Assembly (NCBI GenBank): GCA_947649645.1
Contig: CANSSP010000010.1
Location: 1-64,000, forward strand
Origin: an uncultured Roseburia sp.
Lineage (GTDB): Bacteria > Bacillota > Clostridia > Lachnospirales > Lachnospiraceae
DNA: 64,000 nt
Direction: 5' to 3'
Shown here: in pieces, positions 1 through 8,971 of the stretch
Numbering within the stretch: position 1 is the first letter of the stretch
Layout of the letters: every line of letters starts with the position of its first letter
Program-made: the position numbers and the translations under genes
Notes under the pieces: generated by a model
Databases searched by the model: none
Told to the model about the DNA's origin: nothing
The model's input: the letters and a program-made list of their open reading frames with translations, nothing else

Positions 1-49
1 CGCTCGCCTGACTAGCGGGAGGTCAAGGGTTCGAGCCCCTTTGCTTCCA
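1..49 (+). tRNA. tRNA, 3' part only (probably tRNA-Val, anticodon GAC)
   Basis: The window opens inside a tRNA. A 5-bp anticodon stem (CTCGC/GCGGG), a 7-base loop reading CTGACTA, a 5-base variable loop, a T-arm (AAGGG-TTCGAGC-CCCTT) and the 3' acceptor strand TGCTTCC plus discriminator A can be folded. CCA is not encoded. The loop gives anticodon GAC (valine). Position 37 would be T rather than the usual purine, so the isotype is less sure than the tRNA call. The 5' half lies outside the window. Confidence 0.8.
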
Positions 50-77
50 TTTTTTATGCCCTTTTATAGCGGCTCAC

Positions 78-112
78 AAAGGTCAGCACAATATCGCGCT
101 GACCTTTCTTTT
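78..112 (+). terminator. Rho-independent terminator after the tRNA
   Basis: A perfect 10-bp stem AAAGGTCAGC/GCTGACCTTT with a 10-base loop is followed by CTTTTT. It sits about 30 bases after the tRNA end. On the minus strand there is no T-run after the stem, so it mainly serves the plus-strand tRNA transcript. Confidence 0.85.
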
Positions 113-123
113 TCATACGGCAA

Positions 124-783
124 TCATTTCGGGCGCTTTATTCCGCCTTTTCTTTTCAGCCCGAATCCGTGCAGATAGATTTCGGGGATATTAATTCTCC
201 CGTCTGTTGTTCTTATCACGATCCCCAGCGTCTCCAGGCATTCTAAAATTTCATGATCTGTTTTTCCCGGCAATCGTTCCCTCTCCGTTTCCGGCCAGTT
301 TTGCGGAACCAGATACGTCAGAAATTCATCCAGATCCATCAGCATTGTTTTATTTTTCAGACGTCTGATCAGATTCTGCAGCCATTGATACTCTTCTAAT
401 GTCAGCTCCTGCACACGATCGACAGAAACATGCGCCACTGCACCCTGCAGTCTCGTTGGCAGCAGCACACGTTCTTCTTCCAGGCTTTCCACATCCGTCT
501 TATGGCGCAGCATTTCTTCCGCCGCAAAGGCAAAACATTTTAAAAATGCTCTTGGCGCCACTTCCCCGTTTGCATCCTGGAGATGGTTTGGCACCCAGGT
601 ATAACTAAAACCACGCTTGGCGTCCTTTCCCATATAACGGCCAATCATTTTATCGATCAGCAGCCGAAATGACTCCTCGGAATCCCCTGGCAGATAAATT
701 GATCCGTCGTTACCGGAAACCAGCGGCCTAAAAACAGTCTGAAAAGGAACGGGAACGAAAAACGTGACTCTGTCACAGAAAGC
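124..783 (-). pseudogene. C-terminal remnant of a larger protein, 5'-truncated
   Basis: The ORF track starts this at an ATG at 648 (174 aa), but the frame stays open upstream to a stop at 784-786. The extra 45 codons read as protein-like sequence (FFVPVPFQTVFRPL, then LPGDSEESFRLLIDK) with no start codon. The body contains FSYTWVPNHLQDANGEVAPR, a stretch that looks like part of a larger protein rather than a free-standing domain. The family is not identified with confidence; a C-terminal piece of an NTPase-type protein is a guess. Upstream the frame is cut where the divergent trxA promoter region begins. A short functional protein from 648 cannot be excluded. Confidence 0.5.
764..776. promoter_or_regulatory. 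Candidate Crp/Fnr-type operator upstream of trxA
   Basis: GTGAC-TCT-GTCAC is a perfect inverted repeat about 80 bases before the trxA start. It resembles a Crp-type TGTGA/TCACA site but the half-site spacing is shorter than the classic N6. A Crp/Fnr-family gene is the convergent neighbour of trxA, which makes this the obvious candidate partner. This is inference from position and symmetry only. Confidence 0.3.
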
Positions 784-857
784 TTACCCGAAAAGTGATA
801 GACTACAGTCAGACACGAAAACAGAACAAAGCCAATAAAGAAAGGAATGGAACGCTT

Positions 858-1166
858 ATGTCCGTACTTATTGTAAACAAAGATAATTTCGATTCTGTAA
901 AAAGCAGCAGCAAACCCGTACTTCTGGATTTTTATGCCGACTGGTGCGGCCCCTGCCGCATGGTATCTCCCATCGTAGATGAGATCGCAGAGGAAAACCC
1001 GCAATACCTGATCGGCAAAATCAATGTAGACAGGGAGCCGGAACTGGCGCAGCAATTTAACGTCTTAAGCATACCCACTCTCGTAGTCATCAAAAACGAA
1101 AAAATCACAGGCCAGACTGCAGGCGTAAAACCGAAGCAGGACATTCTTGCCATGTTAGAGGGCTAA
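858..1166 (+). CDS. trxA: thioredoxin
   Basis: A small cytosolic dithiol-disulfide oxidoreductase, 102 aa, the normal length for thioredoxin. The active site WCGPC is at residues 29-33 within the usual DFYADWCGPC context, and the conserved cis-proline region (SIPTL) is near residue 75. It should reduce protein disulfides, normally recharged by thioredoxin reductase, which is not encoded here. I chose the ATG at 858 rather than the ORF-track start at 795: AAAGGAATGG precedes it at suitable distance and the protein then begins where thioredoxins begin. Its last 12 bases overlap the 3' end of the convergent Crp/Fnr-type gene. Confidence 0.95.
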   Translation: MSVLIVNKDNFDSVKSSSKPVLLDFYADWCGPCRMVSPIVDEIAEENPQYLIGKINVDREPELAQQFNVLSIPTLVVIKNEKITGQTAGVKPKQDILAMLEG

Positions 1167-1829
1167 TTCACGGAGACGTTTTCTGTCAAGAATTGTGACG
1201 CCTCCTCTGGAAACTTCCACGATACCCTCACCGGCAAAATATTTCAGCATTCTTGACACAACCTCACGGGCAGACCCCATATACCGGGCAATCTGCCCGT
1301 GCGTCAGTGCGATGGTATCCGAACCGGTCCGCGCCGATTCGTCGGACAAAAAGATGGCCAGACGTCTGTCCATACTCATAAACAAAATCTGCTGCATCAC
1401 CCACATCACATCCGAAAAGCGGCTGACGGCAGTTTCCAGCGCAAATATCCGGATGTCCGGGTTCCGCTCCGAAACCGCCGCAAAAGCAGCCCCGCTGACC
1501 ACACAGCACTCGCTGTCCTCCTCTGCGTCCACAAACACATCAAATGTGACGGCGGACAGCACGCAGGAGGCAGACAGCATACACAGATCACCTTTGTGCA
1601 GACGGTAAAGTGTGATATCTTTCCCCTCATCCGACATCATATAAAGTCTCAGACTCCCCGAACGGACAAGGATCACACCGGAACATTCACTGCCGTCGTG
1701 AATATTCTTTCCCCTCGGATAAGTATAAATATAGGAATTCTGACAGATATAAGCCCTGTCCGTATCCGATATCTTCCCCCAGAAAGGAAAGATTTCCCTG
1801 TATATCGCTTCAAACATCCCCTCTGACAT
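1155..1829 (-). CDS. Crp/Fnr-family transcriptional regulator
   Basis: 224 aa with the two-domain layout of the Crp/Fnr family: an N-terminal cupin-like sensor domain (about residues 15-130, including IHDGSECSGVILVRSGSLRL), a long dimerisation helix, then a C-terminal winged helix (about 150-224) with recognition region GSAREVVSRMLKYF. The segment CMLSASCVL carries two cysteines often seen in clostridial members, but there is no N-terminal cysteine cluster for an Fnr-type iron-sulfur centre. The effector is unknown. It is convergent with trxA with a 12-bp 3' overlap, suggesting a redox or stress regulon. A good promoter and an inverted repeat lie just upstream, consistent with autoregulation. 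Confidence 0.85.
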   Translation of the reverse strand: MSEGMFEAIYREIFPFWGKISDTDRAYICQNSYIYTYPRGKNIHDGSECSGVILVRSGSLRLYMMSDEGKDITLYRLHKGDLCMLSASCVLSAVTFDVFVDAEEDSECCVVSGAAFAAVSERNPDIRIFALETAVSRFSDVMWVMQQILFMSMDRRLAIFLSDESARTGSDTIALTHGQIARYMGSAREVVSRMLKYFAGEGIVEVSRGGVTILDRKRLRELAL

Positions 1830-1867
1830 TCTGCTTTCACTCTCCCTTTCATATTTTAAGGAAACCG

Positions 1868-1928
1868 GTCCGACCTAAGCCGGACGCCCGCAGAATTTCA
1901 TTATAAATGGTTCCGCCTTTTCTGTCCA
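1868..1928 (-). promoter_or_regulatory. Promoter of the Crp/Fnr-type gene with adjacent inverted repeat
   Basis: On the minus strand TGGACA (1928-1923), a 17-base spacer and TATAAT (1905-1900) form a near-consensus sigma-A promoter. Just downstream lies GTCCG-N8-CGGAC (1868-1885), an inverted repeat in the leader that could be an operator or small hairpin. The start codon is at 1829. Confidence 0.6.
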
Positions 1929-1943
1929 CACTTCAAGGCATTT

Positions 1944-3740
1944 TCACTTACAGAAAACCGTCTCTCTTCCTTCGGTAATCCCGTTTTCGTTGAAAGCATC
2001 CACGCGTACATAGTACGATCTTCCTTTTACCAGCGCGCCGATTATCTTTTCTTCGCCAAAAATCTGGCAGCTGTGATAGAGTTTTTCGGGACTGCTGCCC
2101 CACAAAATATTGTATCCGACCGCATCTTCCCCTTTCACCGTAACTTTCATGTCGAGGTCACTTACGCGCTCTGCCGTAAACGACAAAACCTCCGGTTTTC
2201 TGCCGTCTCCGATGCCAAAGACACGCAGACCCGAAATACAGGGCTGCTGAGCGTAAGGCACCGCAAATACCGTCAGTTTCAGAAACCGGATATTTATCCC
2301 GTCTTCCCGCACCACAAGATCGTGGGAAAGATCCGTATCCGTTTCCGACTTGTCCTCAATCACGGTGTAATGCTCTCCGTCCGCGGAGCCCTCCAGCTTC
2401 CAGCGCGTCGCATAATCCGTCTCGTCAATGTAGCGCGCCTGCGTCGTCCCGCGAATCTCCCCCGGCACCGGAATATGGATCTGATCGTCCGCAAAATTGA
2501 TCTGGACGGCGCGGACATCGCTCACCTTTCCCAGGTCGACCGAAATCCACTCGCCCGGGTCTGCGGAGGCCGCCCTCCACCAGGTCTGCACATTTTCATC
2601 CGTCGCAAGCTCCGGCCCGCAGCCCGGCACAGACGAGGAAGCTTTTGCCTCCTTCCCGTAACTTAACAGATACCATTCCGGTTTTTTCCAGGGATCCGTC
2701 TCTTTGTCACAGACCGCAGACGGCCAGTCGCCATAGCGCTGATTGCAGAAAAGCTCCCCGTCCGCGTCAAACCCGGCCCTCCAGAGGCCGACGCGGCGCT
2801 CGAAATCAAAGTTCCGGCTGATCTGCATCGTGGAGGCATGCCAGAGATTCCCCTGTTTGTCCCACATCGTGGAGCCGTGCCCCGCGCCCCGGATAAAACC
2901 GCCCGGCTTATAGGAATACGGATTGTTTTCTGCCAGCACAAATGGTCCCAGCGGAGCGTCCCCGACATAGACGGCGTCCGCATAAATATTGTACTGCGTA
3001 CCCGGACACGCGTACTGCAGATAATATTTTCCCTGGTATTTCGTCATCCACGCCCCCTCAATATAAGGCGCGTCGCTTAACATCCCCTTAATCAGCGGGA
3101 TATATTCCTTCGGAAAGTCCTCTTCTGTGCTGTTCTGCGCTTTTAAAAACTGTGCAAAGGCAGTCTCCACTTCCTCCGCCGTCTTCGGACATTTACTGTG
3201 ATTTTCCCCGGCCCGCTCATATCCTTTGCTCCAGGCGTCCCCGGATACCACCGCTTTTTTCTCTCCGAGCGGATGCATCGTCTCCGGGTCAAGCTCCACG
3301 CCCCAGACCGGCGTCACGTTAGAGCACCCCCAGTAAAAATACAGCCTTCCATCGTCATCCTGGAACAGGTTCGGATCCCAGAAATCAAACGTGCCTCTGA
3401 TTTCCTCGTACGGGCCGTTTATGACATCCTTCGTCCGGTAAAAATGACAGGGTTCCCCGCGCTTTGATGCCGAAAAATAAACGTATTCCCCGACTACCCT
3501 TACGTCCGGCGCATAATCATAGAGCGGCAGGTTTTCTGGCAGCCTGTGACTTTCCCAGCAGGCCAGATCATCCGACACCCAGACGCTCAGCTGCATCGAC
3601 GCAAACAGATAATAGCGCCCCTTAAAACAGATCATCGACGGATCTGCCGCCTCCCTTCCGATGCGGATGCCGCCTCTGCGCTGGTCGGCGTTAAACTGGT
3701 ACCGGTAATTGACATTGACTGGATTACAATAATATTTCAT
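1944..3740 (-). CDS. GH43-family glycoside hydrolase with discoidin-like and Fn3-like domains
   Basis: 598 aa, no signal peptide, so probably cytosolic. The N-terminal five-bladed propeller region (about 20-350) shows GH43 hallmarks: ADPSMICFKGRYYLFAS with the catalytic-base Asp, WDPNLFQDDDGRLYFYWG, and IEGAWMTKYQGKYYLQY with the probable general-acid Glu. A coagulation-factor F5/8C-like carbohydrate-binding domain follows (about 365-500, ATDENVQTWWRA and EWISVDLGKV), then a fibronectin-III-like end. GH43 enzymes commonly act on arabinofuranosides or xylosides; the substrate here is not fixed. It overlaps the upstream GH106-like gene by 4 bp (ATGA), so the two are translationally coupled. Confidence 0.85.
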   Translation of the reverse strand: MKYYCNPVNVNYRYQFNADQRRGGIRIGREAADPSMICFKGRYYLFASMQLSVWVSDDLACWESHRLPENLPLYDYAPDVRVVGEYVYFSASKRGEPCHFYRTKDVINGPYEEIRGTFDFWDPNLFQDDDGRLYFYWGCSNVTPVWGVELDPETMHPLGEKKAVVSGDAWSKGYERAGENHSKCPKTAEEVETAFAQFLKAQNSTEEDFPKEYIPLIKGMLSDAPYIEGAWMTKYQGKYYLQYACPGTQYNIYADAVYVGDAPLGPFVLAENNPYSYKPGGFIRGAGHGSTMWDKQGNLWHASTMQISRNFDFERRVGLWRAGFDADGELFCNQRYGDWPSAVCDKETDPWKKPEWYLLSYGKEAKASSSVPGCGPELATDENVQTWWRAASADPGEWISVDLGKVSDVRAVQINFADDQIHIPVPGEIRGTTQARYIDETDYATRWKLEGSADGEHYTVIEDKSETDTDLSHDLVVREDGINIRFLKLTVFAVPYAQQPCISGLRVFGIGDGRKPEVLSFTAERVSDLDMKVTVKGEDAVGYNILWGSSPEKLYHSCQIFGEEKIIGALVKGRSYYVRVDAFNENGITEGRETVFCK

Positions 3741-6427
3741 CTTTCACCTCTCACATACAAGTGTAATTCTCCTGTGATTCCACTTCCGCATGCCGGCGGT
3801 GCCGCCAGCATTTTCCGATATCCTTCCAGCAGCGGATAACACTGGCGCTCCAGCGTCGTCGCAACCTCGATGGCCAGAATATTTTCCCCTGCCTTTCCGG
3901 AAAGCGCATACCGGTACTCCGGCACGATCTGAATCCCCGCGCTTTCTCCGTTTAAAAAAACTTCCACGCCCTCACAGGCATCCGTGATCACAAGCAGAAG
4001 ACTGGCATCCTCTTTCAGCGAAAACCAGGTTTCATACCGGACATATCCGGAAAACTCCGGCTGCTCCTGCGCAAGCGTATCCGGCAGCGCTGCCTGCCGC
4101 GCCTCACCGAATGCAGGGTAGGCAGCACCCTCGCAGACTGCGCGCGTAAAGCCGGCCAGCCTGATCTCTTCCCCACAGCCTTCCGTTTCAGACGCATCAT
4201 TCCCATACATGCCGTCCCCCAAAAAATCGCACTCGCCGCAGACGAGAAAACAGCTTTTTAACGGTTCGATGCAGACCGAAACTTCCACGCCTTCCTGCGT
4301 TCCGGCGGATTCTGCCTGTTCCACACGGTTAAACCACCCGTCATACCGAAAAACCGTTTCCTTTTCCACCGGCAGCACAACCGTTCCGCGCCAGACCTTT
4401 GTTCCCTCGTTCACCAGCAGGAAGAGCTCTGTTTCTCCGTGAACCTGCAGGATGCGGATCCTCTCGTCAGCCGGAGCAATCTTCGGACATTTTATCCCCA
4501 GTCCTTCCACCGTATCCGCCAGCTTATCCAGGGATACAACAGGGCAGTCCGCCAGAACCTGCGGCAGTCCTTCCTCACCTCCACAGAGTCCTTCCGGTCT
4601 TTCGTCCACAAAATACACCGGCAGTCCGGCCTCTTTTAACCGCACAAGGCCCGATGCGGCCGCCTCCGGCAGCCTTCTGCAGCCCGGCACAAGAAAAACA
4701 TGGTACTCCTGCCCGTTTACGACAAACGGACAGCCATAAGCAGCCTGATACCGCCCGGGATCCGCAAAAACGTCCGCCGGAATCACGTGGCAGTCCATCT
4801 GTCTGTCATAAAGCCTGCGCAGCGGTTTCTCAAACGGCATCGCATTCCCGTCACACCATTCCGCCTCGCCGTGATAGAGAATCGCGACAGGAACCACATG
4901 TTTTCCGGAGCTTGTGAGCGTCGCCACACGGTTCATATAGCGCATCAGCTCCCCGAAATGGCGGTACTGCGGATTGTGCCCGTGCGCATAAAAGTGCGGC
5001 GGACAGTCGGGATCCGGAAAATCCGCTCCGCTGAAGGCATGCGGTACAAAGTAATTGATACCCCGCACAAGGAAATGGTCCGCCAGGTATTTTTCCAGCT
5101 TTACCCCCTCCTCCCAGCCATAATTGCCAAAAATCTCACACATCGCATTTCCATGTTTATGCGGTTCGATCGCCGCCGCGCTCTGCGCCAGTTTTGCAAG
5201 GCCATAGTGGTAAAATTCACCGTTGCGCGGACGGCGCATCGGATTCAGCGCCGGCCCGTCCTCACCCTGCGGAAGCACCTGGCCGCCAATATCGTCAATG
5301 CCTGCCATATCCTGTCCGTAAAGCCCCCGGAAATAATGGCCGAGGCTTGAGCCGGTCCGGCAATGCTGACCGTCGTCCTCGATTACATGGCCGATATAGG
5401 AAACACCGTGAGCCCTGCACCAGTCCCCGATCTGTTCACTGAAATTTTTCTGTACCAGCTTTGTCATCTCTTCCATATAGACCGTGTGGACAAACGATGT
5501 CTCTGCATCCGTCTCCTCCTGCCAGAGAGCCGAAAGACGCCTCTCCCAGCCTTCTCCCAGACGGCCCGAAACACGTTCTTTCAGAGTGCTGCCCCACGGC
5601 AGATCCTGGTTACAGCCCAAAATATTGCCCTTCTGGTATAGCATACCGTTTCCCAGCTCCGGTTCATCCGAAAAAAATCCCACAATTGTGCTCCCGAAAT
5701 CGTCGGCATAGCGGGCATAATGCGGCTCATAGACGGCATCGATCAGAAGACGACAGCTCTCCTTTTCCGTCATATTGATATAATCCCTGTGATAACCGCT
5801 GTTATGGCTCGCCGTCACCACCTCAAGCACCCACTTTCCCGCGCTCTTTTCAAACAGGACCTTCTCTCCGTCAAGACATTCCTTCAGATCGACTGCCGTC
5901 CCGTCTTCCTTCTTTGCGACAACGCTTAAGATCACATCCGTCGCGCTGTCAAAGACCCTGGCCGGCGGCTGGTTGAAAAACATGGCTTCCATTGCAGAGA
6001 GCCCTTCCTTTTTCTTAAGCCCGGGCGCGTCTAAAAGCCCCCGCTCCCTGAGATCAATCTCCTGTCTTCCCGCCGCTTTATCCAGTTTAAGTGTGTTACA
6101 AAAAATATTCTCCCTGCACAGCCCGGGGGCGGCGGAAGCCGCGGCGCCGTTTGCAAACCCGGTCGGAAAATGACTGTCGTCCAGAATCCACACCTTCATC
6201 CCACGTCTGCGCGCCTCATCTAAGATAACATCCATATCCTGCCACCACTTCGGCCCGCAGAAATCCGGATGCGGCCGGCTCTCCACGCAGACTGCCCCGC
6301 AGCCCGCTCCGCTGATGGCCGCCATCATCTCCCGCAGCGTCTCCCCGTCTTCCCCGTGCTGCCAGAAAAACGGCAGAATATGATTGTCCCATTCACCGTC
6401 AAGCAGCCTCTCGATTGTCTGATTCAT
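3737..6427 (-). CDS. GH106-like glycoside hydrolase (alpha-L-rhamnosidase-type family)
   Basis: 896 aa, cytosolic. The N-terminus (PFFWQHGEDGETLREMM, VCVESRPHPDFCGPKWW, VWILDDSHFPTGFANG) is typical of large clostridial glycosidases with a TIM-barrel core related to GH106. A Glu-rich barrel segment (FFSDEPELGNG) follows, then a GH2-type sugar-binding/jelly-roll C-terminus (about 750-896, YETWFSLKEDASLLLVITD and VEVFLNGESAG). Rhamnosidase activity is the family's best-known function but many relatives are untested. The start at 6427 has AAAGGAG at good spacing. It is co-directional with the isomerase upstream and overlaps GH43 downstream, forming a three-gene glycan-degradation unit. Confidence 0.75.
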   Translation of the reverse strand: MNQTIERLLDGEWDNHILPFFWQHGEDGETLREMMAAISGAGCGAVCVESRPHPDFCGPKWWQDMDVILDEARRRGMKVWILDDSHFPTGFANGAAASAAPGLCRENIFCNTLKLDKAAGRQEIDLRERGLLDAPGLKKKEGLSAMEAMFFNQPPARVFDSATDVILSVVAKKEDGTAVDLKECLDGEKVLFEKSAGKWVLEVVTASHNSGYHRDYINMTEKESCRLLIDAVYEPHYARYADDFGSTIVGFFSDEPELGNGMLYQKGNILGCNQDLPWGSTLKERVSGRLGEGWERRLSALWQEETDAETSFVHTVYMEEMTKLVQKNFSEQIGDWCRAHGVSYIGHVIEDDGQHCRTGSSLGHYFRGLYGQDMAGIDDIGGQVLPQGEDGPALNPMRRPRNGEFYHYGLAKLAQSAAAIEPHKHGNAMCEIFGNYGWEEGVKLEKYLADHFLVRGINYFVPHAFSGADFPDPDCPPHFYAHGHNPQYRHFGELMRYMNRVATLTSSGKHVVPVAILYHGEAEWCDGNAMPFEKPLRRLYDRQMDCHVIPADVFADPGRYQAAYGCPFVVNGQEYHVFLVPGCRRLPEAAASGLVRLKEAGLPVYFVDERPEGLCGGEEGLPQVLADCPVVSLDKLADTVEGLGIKCPKIAPADERIRILQVHGETELFLLVNEGTKVWRGTVVLPVEKETVFRYDGWFNRVEQAESAGTQEGVEVSVCIEPLKSCFLVCGECDFLGDGMYGNDASETEGCGEEIRLAGFTRAVCEGAAYPAFGEARQAALPDTLAQEQPEFSGYVRYETWFSLKEDASLLLVITDACEGVEVFLNGESAGIQIVPEYRYALSGKAGENILAIEVATTLERQCYPLLEGYRKMLAAPPACGSGITGELHLYVRGER

Positions 6428-6532
6428 ATGATCTCCTTTCCCGCGGCAGTTTTTACCCTGCGCCGCTCTTTCCAGAACAAATTCTCCATTGTGTTACAAA
6501 ATATCCCGTTGATACAGTCTTTATGGCTCTTC

Positions 6533-7384
6533 TCATACCACATACTTATTCAGAAATTCCGCGCTCACCTGAAGAGACTTCACCGGCGACTTTTCCACCC
6601 AGTTTTTGTGACTCTCCAGAATGACCGCATCCACCGGAACGGAAAGCGCCTGCGCCAAAAGCTCTGTAAGGTTCATATTGCCACAGCCCAGTTCCATGCT
6701 GTCGGACTTTAATATCGGCGTTATCGACGGGCCCGTCATGCGCGTCCCCCGGTCATTGATGTGATACAGCCGCATCCTTTTGCCCAGCATTTCCATAAGT
6801 GAAAGCGCCGATACGCCCGCCTCTGTCGGCCAGTATGAATCCAGCTCAAAATAAACAGATTCCGGATCCGTCTCCTCCACGATCAGCTCATAGGCTGTCT
6901 TTCCACGTGCAATCTTCCGAAATTCACAATTGTGGTTGTGGTACAGAAGATGGATCCCGCTCTTTTTCAGCACTTCCCCTGCGCGGTTTAAATCCTTCGC
7001 CAGGCCGCGCACCGCTTCCCTGTCCGAATAGTCAAACCGATACATTCCTGTGATCACAATTTTGTCCGTCCCAAACGCCTTTGCCTCTCCGATCACACGG
7101 TCGGGCTCCCGCTGAATGCTTCCCAGATCTTCGTGTATGCTGACAACCGATAGCCCTGCCTGTTTAACCAGCACCTTCCAGTCAGAACTTCCGCCCTTCC
7201 CTACCGGCATCCCTGCCATTTTTGTCATCGCGCGCACCAGAAATGATGTGGGGCGTATCATAAAACCGTTGAGTTCAATGCCCTGATATCCGGCATCTCT
7301 GATCGCCGCCAGCGTCTCTCTGGTCTGGTTTTCATTTTTCGTCACTGTCCCGAGCATAATCTGCTGCACTGCCCTGATTGCCAT
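6533..7384 (-). CDS. sugar phosphate isomerase/epimerase-like TIM-barrel protein
   Basis: 283 aa of the xylose-isomerase-like TIM-barrel superfamily (AP endonuclease 2 fold). Visible barrel motifs are GYQGIELNGFMI, LSVVSIHEDLG, LLYHNHNCEF, YFELDSYWPTEAG and YHINDRG; the His, Glu and Asp residues on strand ends are the usual divalent-metal ligands. It probably isomerises or epimerises a sugar released by the downstream glycosidases, but the substrate is not evident. It is the first gene of the minus-strand block, with GGAGG seven bases before the ATG, and is followed by the GH106-like gene after about 105 bases. Confidence 0.8.
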   Translation of the reverse strand: MAIRAVQQIMLGTVTKNENQTRETLAAIRDAGYQGIELNGFMIRPTSFLVRAMTKMAGMPVGKGGSSDWKVLVKQAGLSVVSIHEDLGSIQREPDRVIGEAKAFGTDKIVITGMYRFDYSDREAVRGLAKDLNRAGEVLKKSGIHLLYHNHNCEFRKIARGKTAYELIVEETDPESVYFELDSYWPTEAGVSALSLMEMLGKRMRLYHINDRGTRMTGPSITPILKSDSMELGCGNMNLTELLAQALSVPVDAVILESHKNWVEKSPVKSLQVSAEFLNKYVV

Positions 7385-7755
7385 AATAAACCTCCATGCT
7401 AAAGCTGATTTTGCGGCCGTCCGTGTCCGAAATGTCAGATTTCGGTCTGCGATTCAGATATGTACCAGCTTTATTGTAATAAAAACACACCGATTCAAAA
7501 AGGTTCTGAATTGACCGGAAAACTGTCCTCATTTTCGATACCACAGAACACTTTTCATCCTTTTTTTCAGTTTACCTTAGATTTTTCTTTTGCGCGTTGT
7601 ATTTTTCATTATTTCGTTCGAAAATTCAATCACATACTCTTTTCCAGATACAAACGAACTGCATTTCAGTTGTCACATCTGTATACCAGCTATATAATAT
7701 ACACAAAAAACAACATCCTGGCGCCCTTCCACATCACACCCACAAGGACTTCAAT
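7385..7755. other. 371-bp divergent intergenic region
   Basis: Between the minus-strand sugar block and the plus-strand TetR gene. It holds the clear TetR promoter listed separately. The minus-strand promoter is not obvious: a TTGAAT/TACAAT pair is present but with poor spacing. The ORFs in the track here are shadows. No structured RNA was recognised. Confidence 0.6.
7670..7698 (+). promoter_or_regulatory. Sigma-A promoter for the TetR-family gene
   Basis: TTGTCA (7670-7675), 17-base spacer, TATAAT (7693-7698). Transcription would start near 7705, about 50 bases before the chosen ATG at 7756. This promoter also shows that the longer ORF-track start (7597) cannot be used. Confidence 0.75.
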
Positions 7756-8352
7756 ATGAAAAACCAGAACAGAACACGATATGATAAAACCGCACAATTG
7801 ATGCAGCAGACCCTGGTACGCATGGTTCAGCGCAACGGCTACGATCACGTTACCATTTCAGCCCTGTGCAAATGCGCCGGTGTAAACCGATCCACATTTT
7901 ATGCACACTACGAAAACCTCAGTGATCTTGTTGCGGAGACGATGGATCAGATCATTCAGGATTTCATAAAAAATACGCCTTCCCTGCACCGTTCGTCCGC
8001 AGACGAAGAACAGCGCCGTCTCCCCCCGGATTCCTGCCCGATACGCAGGGAAAGCCTGCTGCCGTATCTCGAATATGTATACCATCACCAGGCCCTTTAC
8101 CTTATGTATATTCGCAACCAATCCGTTTTTAACAGTGGCCACAGGTACGAAAATCAGTTACATGAACAGCTTTTTATTCCCCTATTTCAGAGCCTGGGCA
8201 TCCGAAACCCCGCAGTAATCCGCTATTTTACCGGGTATTACCTGGCCGGAATCACATCCATCCTGTCATCCTGGGTAAAACAAGGGTGTCCGGAATCCTG
8301 TGAAGATATCGCCGTTATCATAGAATCCTGTGTAAAACTACAGTTCCGGTAA
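7756..8352 (+). CDS. TetR/AcrR-family transcriptional regulator
   Basis: 198 aa from the ATG at 7756, which lies after a consensus promoter and an AAGGA site; the ORF-track start at 7597 precedes the promoter. The N-terminal helix-turn-helix is clear: VTISALCKCAGVNRSTFYAHY followed by NLSDLVAETMDQI. The remainder is helical and would hold the ligand and dimer surfaces, resembling clostridial members with a short C-terminal domain. It stands at the head of the plus-strand block (NTF2-like gene and GH1 downstream) and diverges from the glycosidase block, so it may repress either side. The ligand is unknown. Confidence 0.85.
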   Translation: MKNQNRTRYDKTAQLMQQTLVRMVQRNGYDHVTISALCKCAGVNRSTFYAHYENLSDLVAETMDQIIQDFIKNTPSLHRSSADEEQRRLPPDSCPIRRESLLPYLEYVYHHQALYLMYIRNQSVFNSGHRYENQLHEQLFIPLFQSLGIRNPAVIRYFTGYYLAGITSILSSWVKQGCPESCEDIAVIIESCVKLQFR

Positions 8353-8452
8353 ACCGACATTTTTTCAAAACCTGTCGTTCCTTTTCCACAGATATTTTTA
8401 TATACTGACTGCATCAGAAAACCATTTTTATTCCAGGAGGAGCATTACAGAT

Positions 8453-8971
8453 ATGAAACAATCAGAACATTACTGGGCGAGACAGGACGATTACCGCAAG
8501 GTGACAGAGCAGATGAAAAACAGCGATATGGGACGCAGTGATTTTGAAAATGCAATTGTCGAAAAGATCTACCGCTGGTGGAAAGACTGGAAACCTGACT
8601 ACGAAGGCTGGCTTACATGTGCAGATACGCTGTACAGGGAAGACTGTATCATTGAAGCCATCGGTCCGAAACCACAGCTTTATTCCGACTACCGCAAGGC
8701 CATGAAATACCAGAGAGACGCGTTTCGCATGGATATGGGAAAAATCGAGCGATGCGTTGTCGAAAAAGACACTCTGACGATTTTCTACAAAATGTATATG
8801 ACCCCACGCTCCGATATGGGCTCCCTGAAAAAAGGCGAAACCTATGTGATCAGGGTAACGGAATTTAACACATTCGAGCCGGGAGACGACGGCTGCGATC
8901 CGATGGTTAACCATCTGCTTCTCATCGCCACCGCACCGGGAAGTGAATGTGAAAAAAATCAGAGTCCGTAA
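8453..8971 (+). CDS. SnoaL/NTF2-like small protein
   Basis: 172 aa, soluble, with the alternating helix and strand pattern of the SnoaL/NTF2-like cone fold: IVEKIYRWWKDW, YREDCIIEAIGP, then strands CVVEKDTLTIFYKMYM and TYVIRVTEFNTFEPG. Members include small isomerases, hydrolases and ligand-binding proteins; a reaction cannot be named. It has its own GGAGG (ATTCCAGGAGGAGC) before the ATG. It sits between a TetR regulator and a GH1 glycosidase, possibly as a TetR target. Fold assignment is by pattern recognition only. Confidence 0.65.
   Translation: MKQSEHYWARQDDYRKVTEQMKNSDMGRSDFENAIVEKIYRWWKDWKPDYEGWLTCADTLYREDCIIEAIGPKPQLYSDYRKAMKYQRDAFRMDMGKIERCVVEKDTLTIFYKMYMTPRSDMGSLKKGETYVIRVTEFNTFEPGDDGCDPMVNHLLLIATAPGSECEKNQSP

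Noticed and set aside
657-1055. 132-aa minus-strand ORF opposite trxA
   Set aside because: It is the shadow of trxA; its upstream part covers the promoter region and its codon pattern mirrors the thioredoxin gene.
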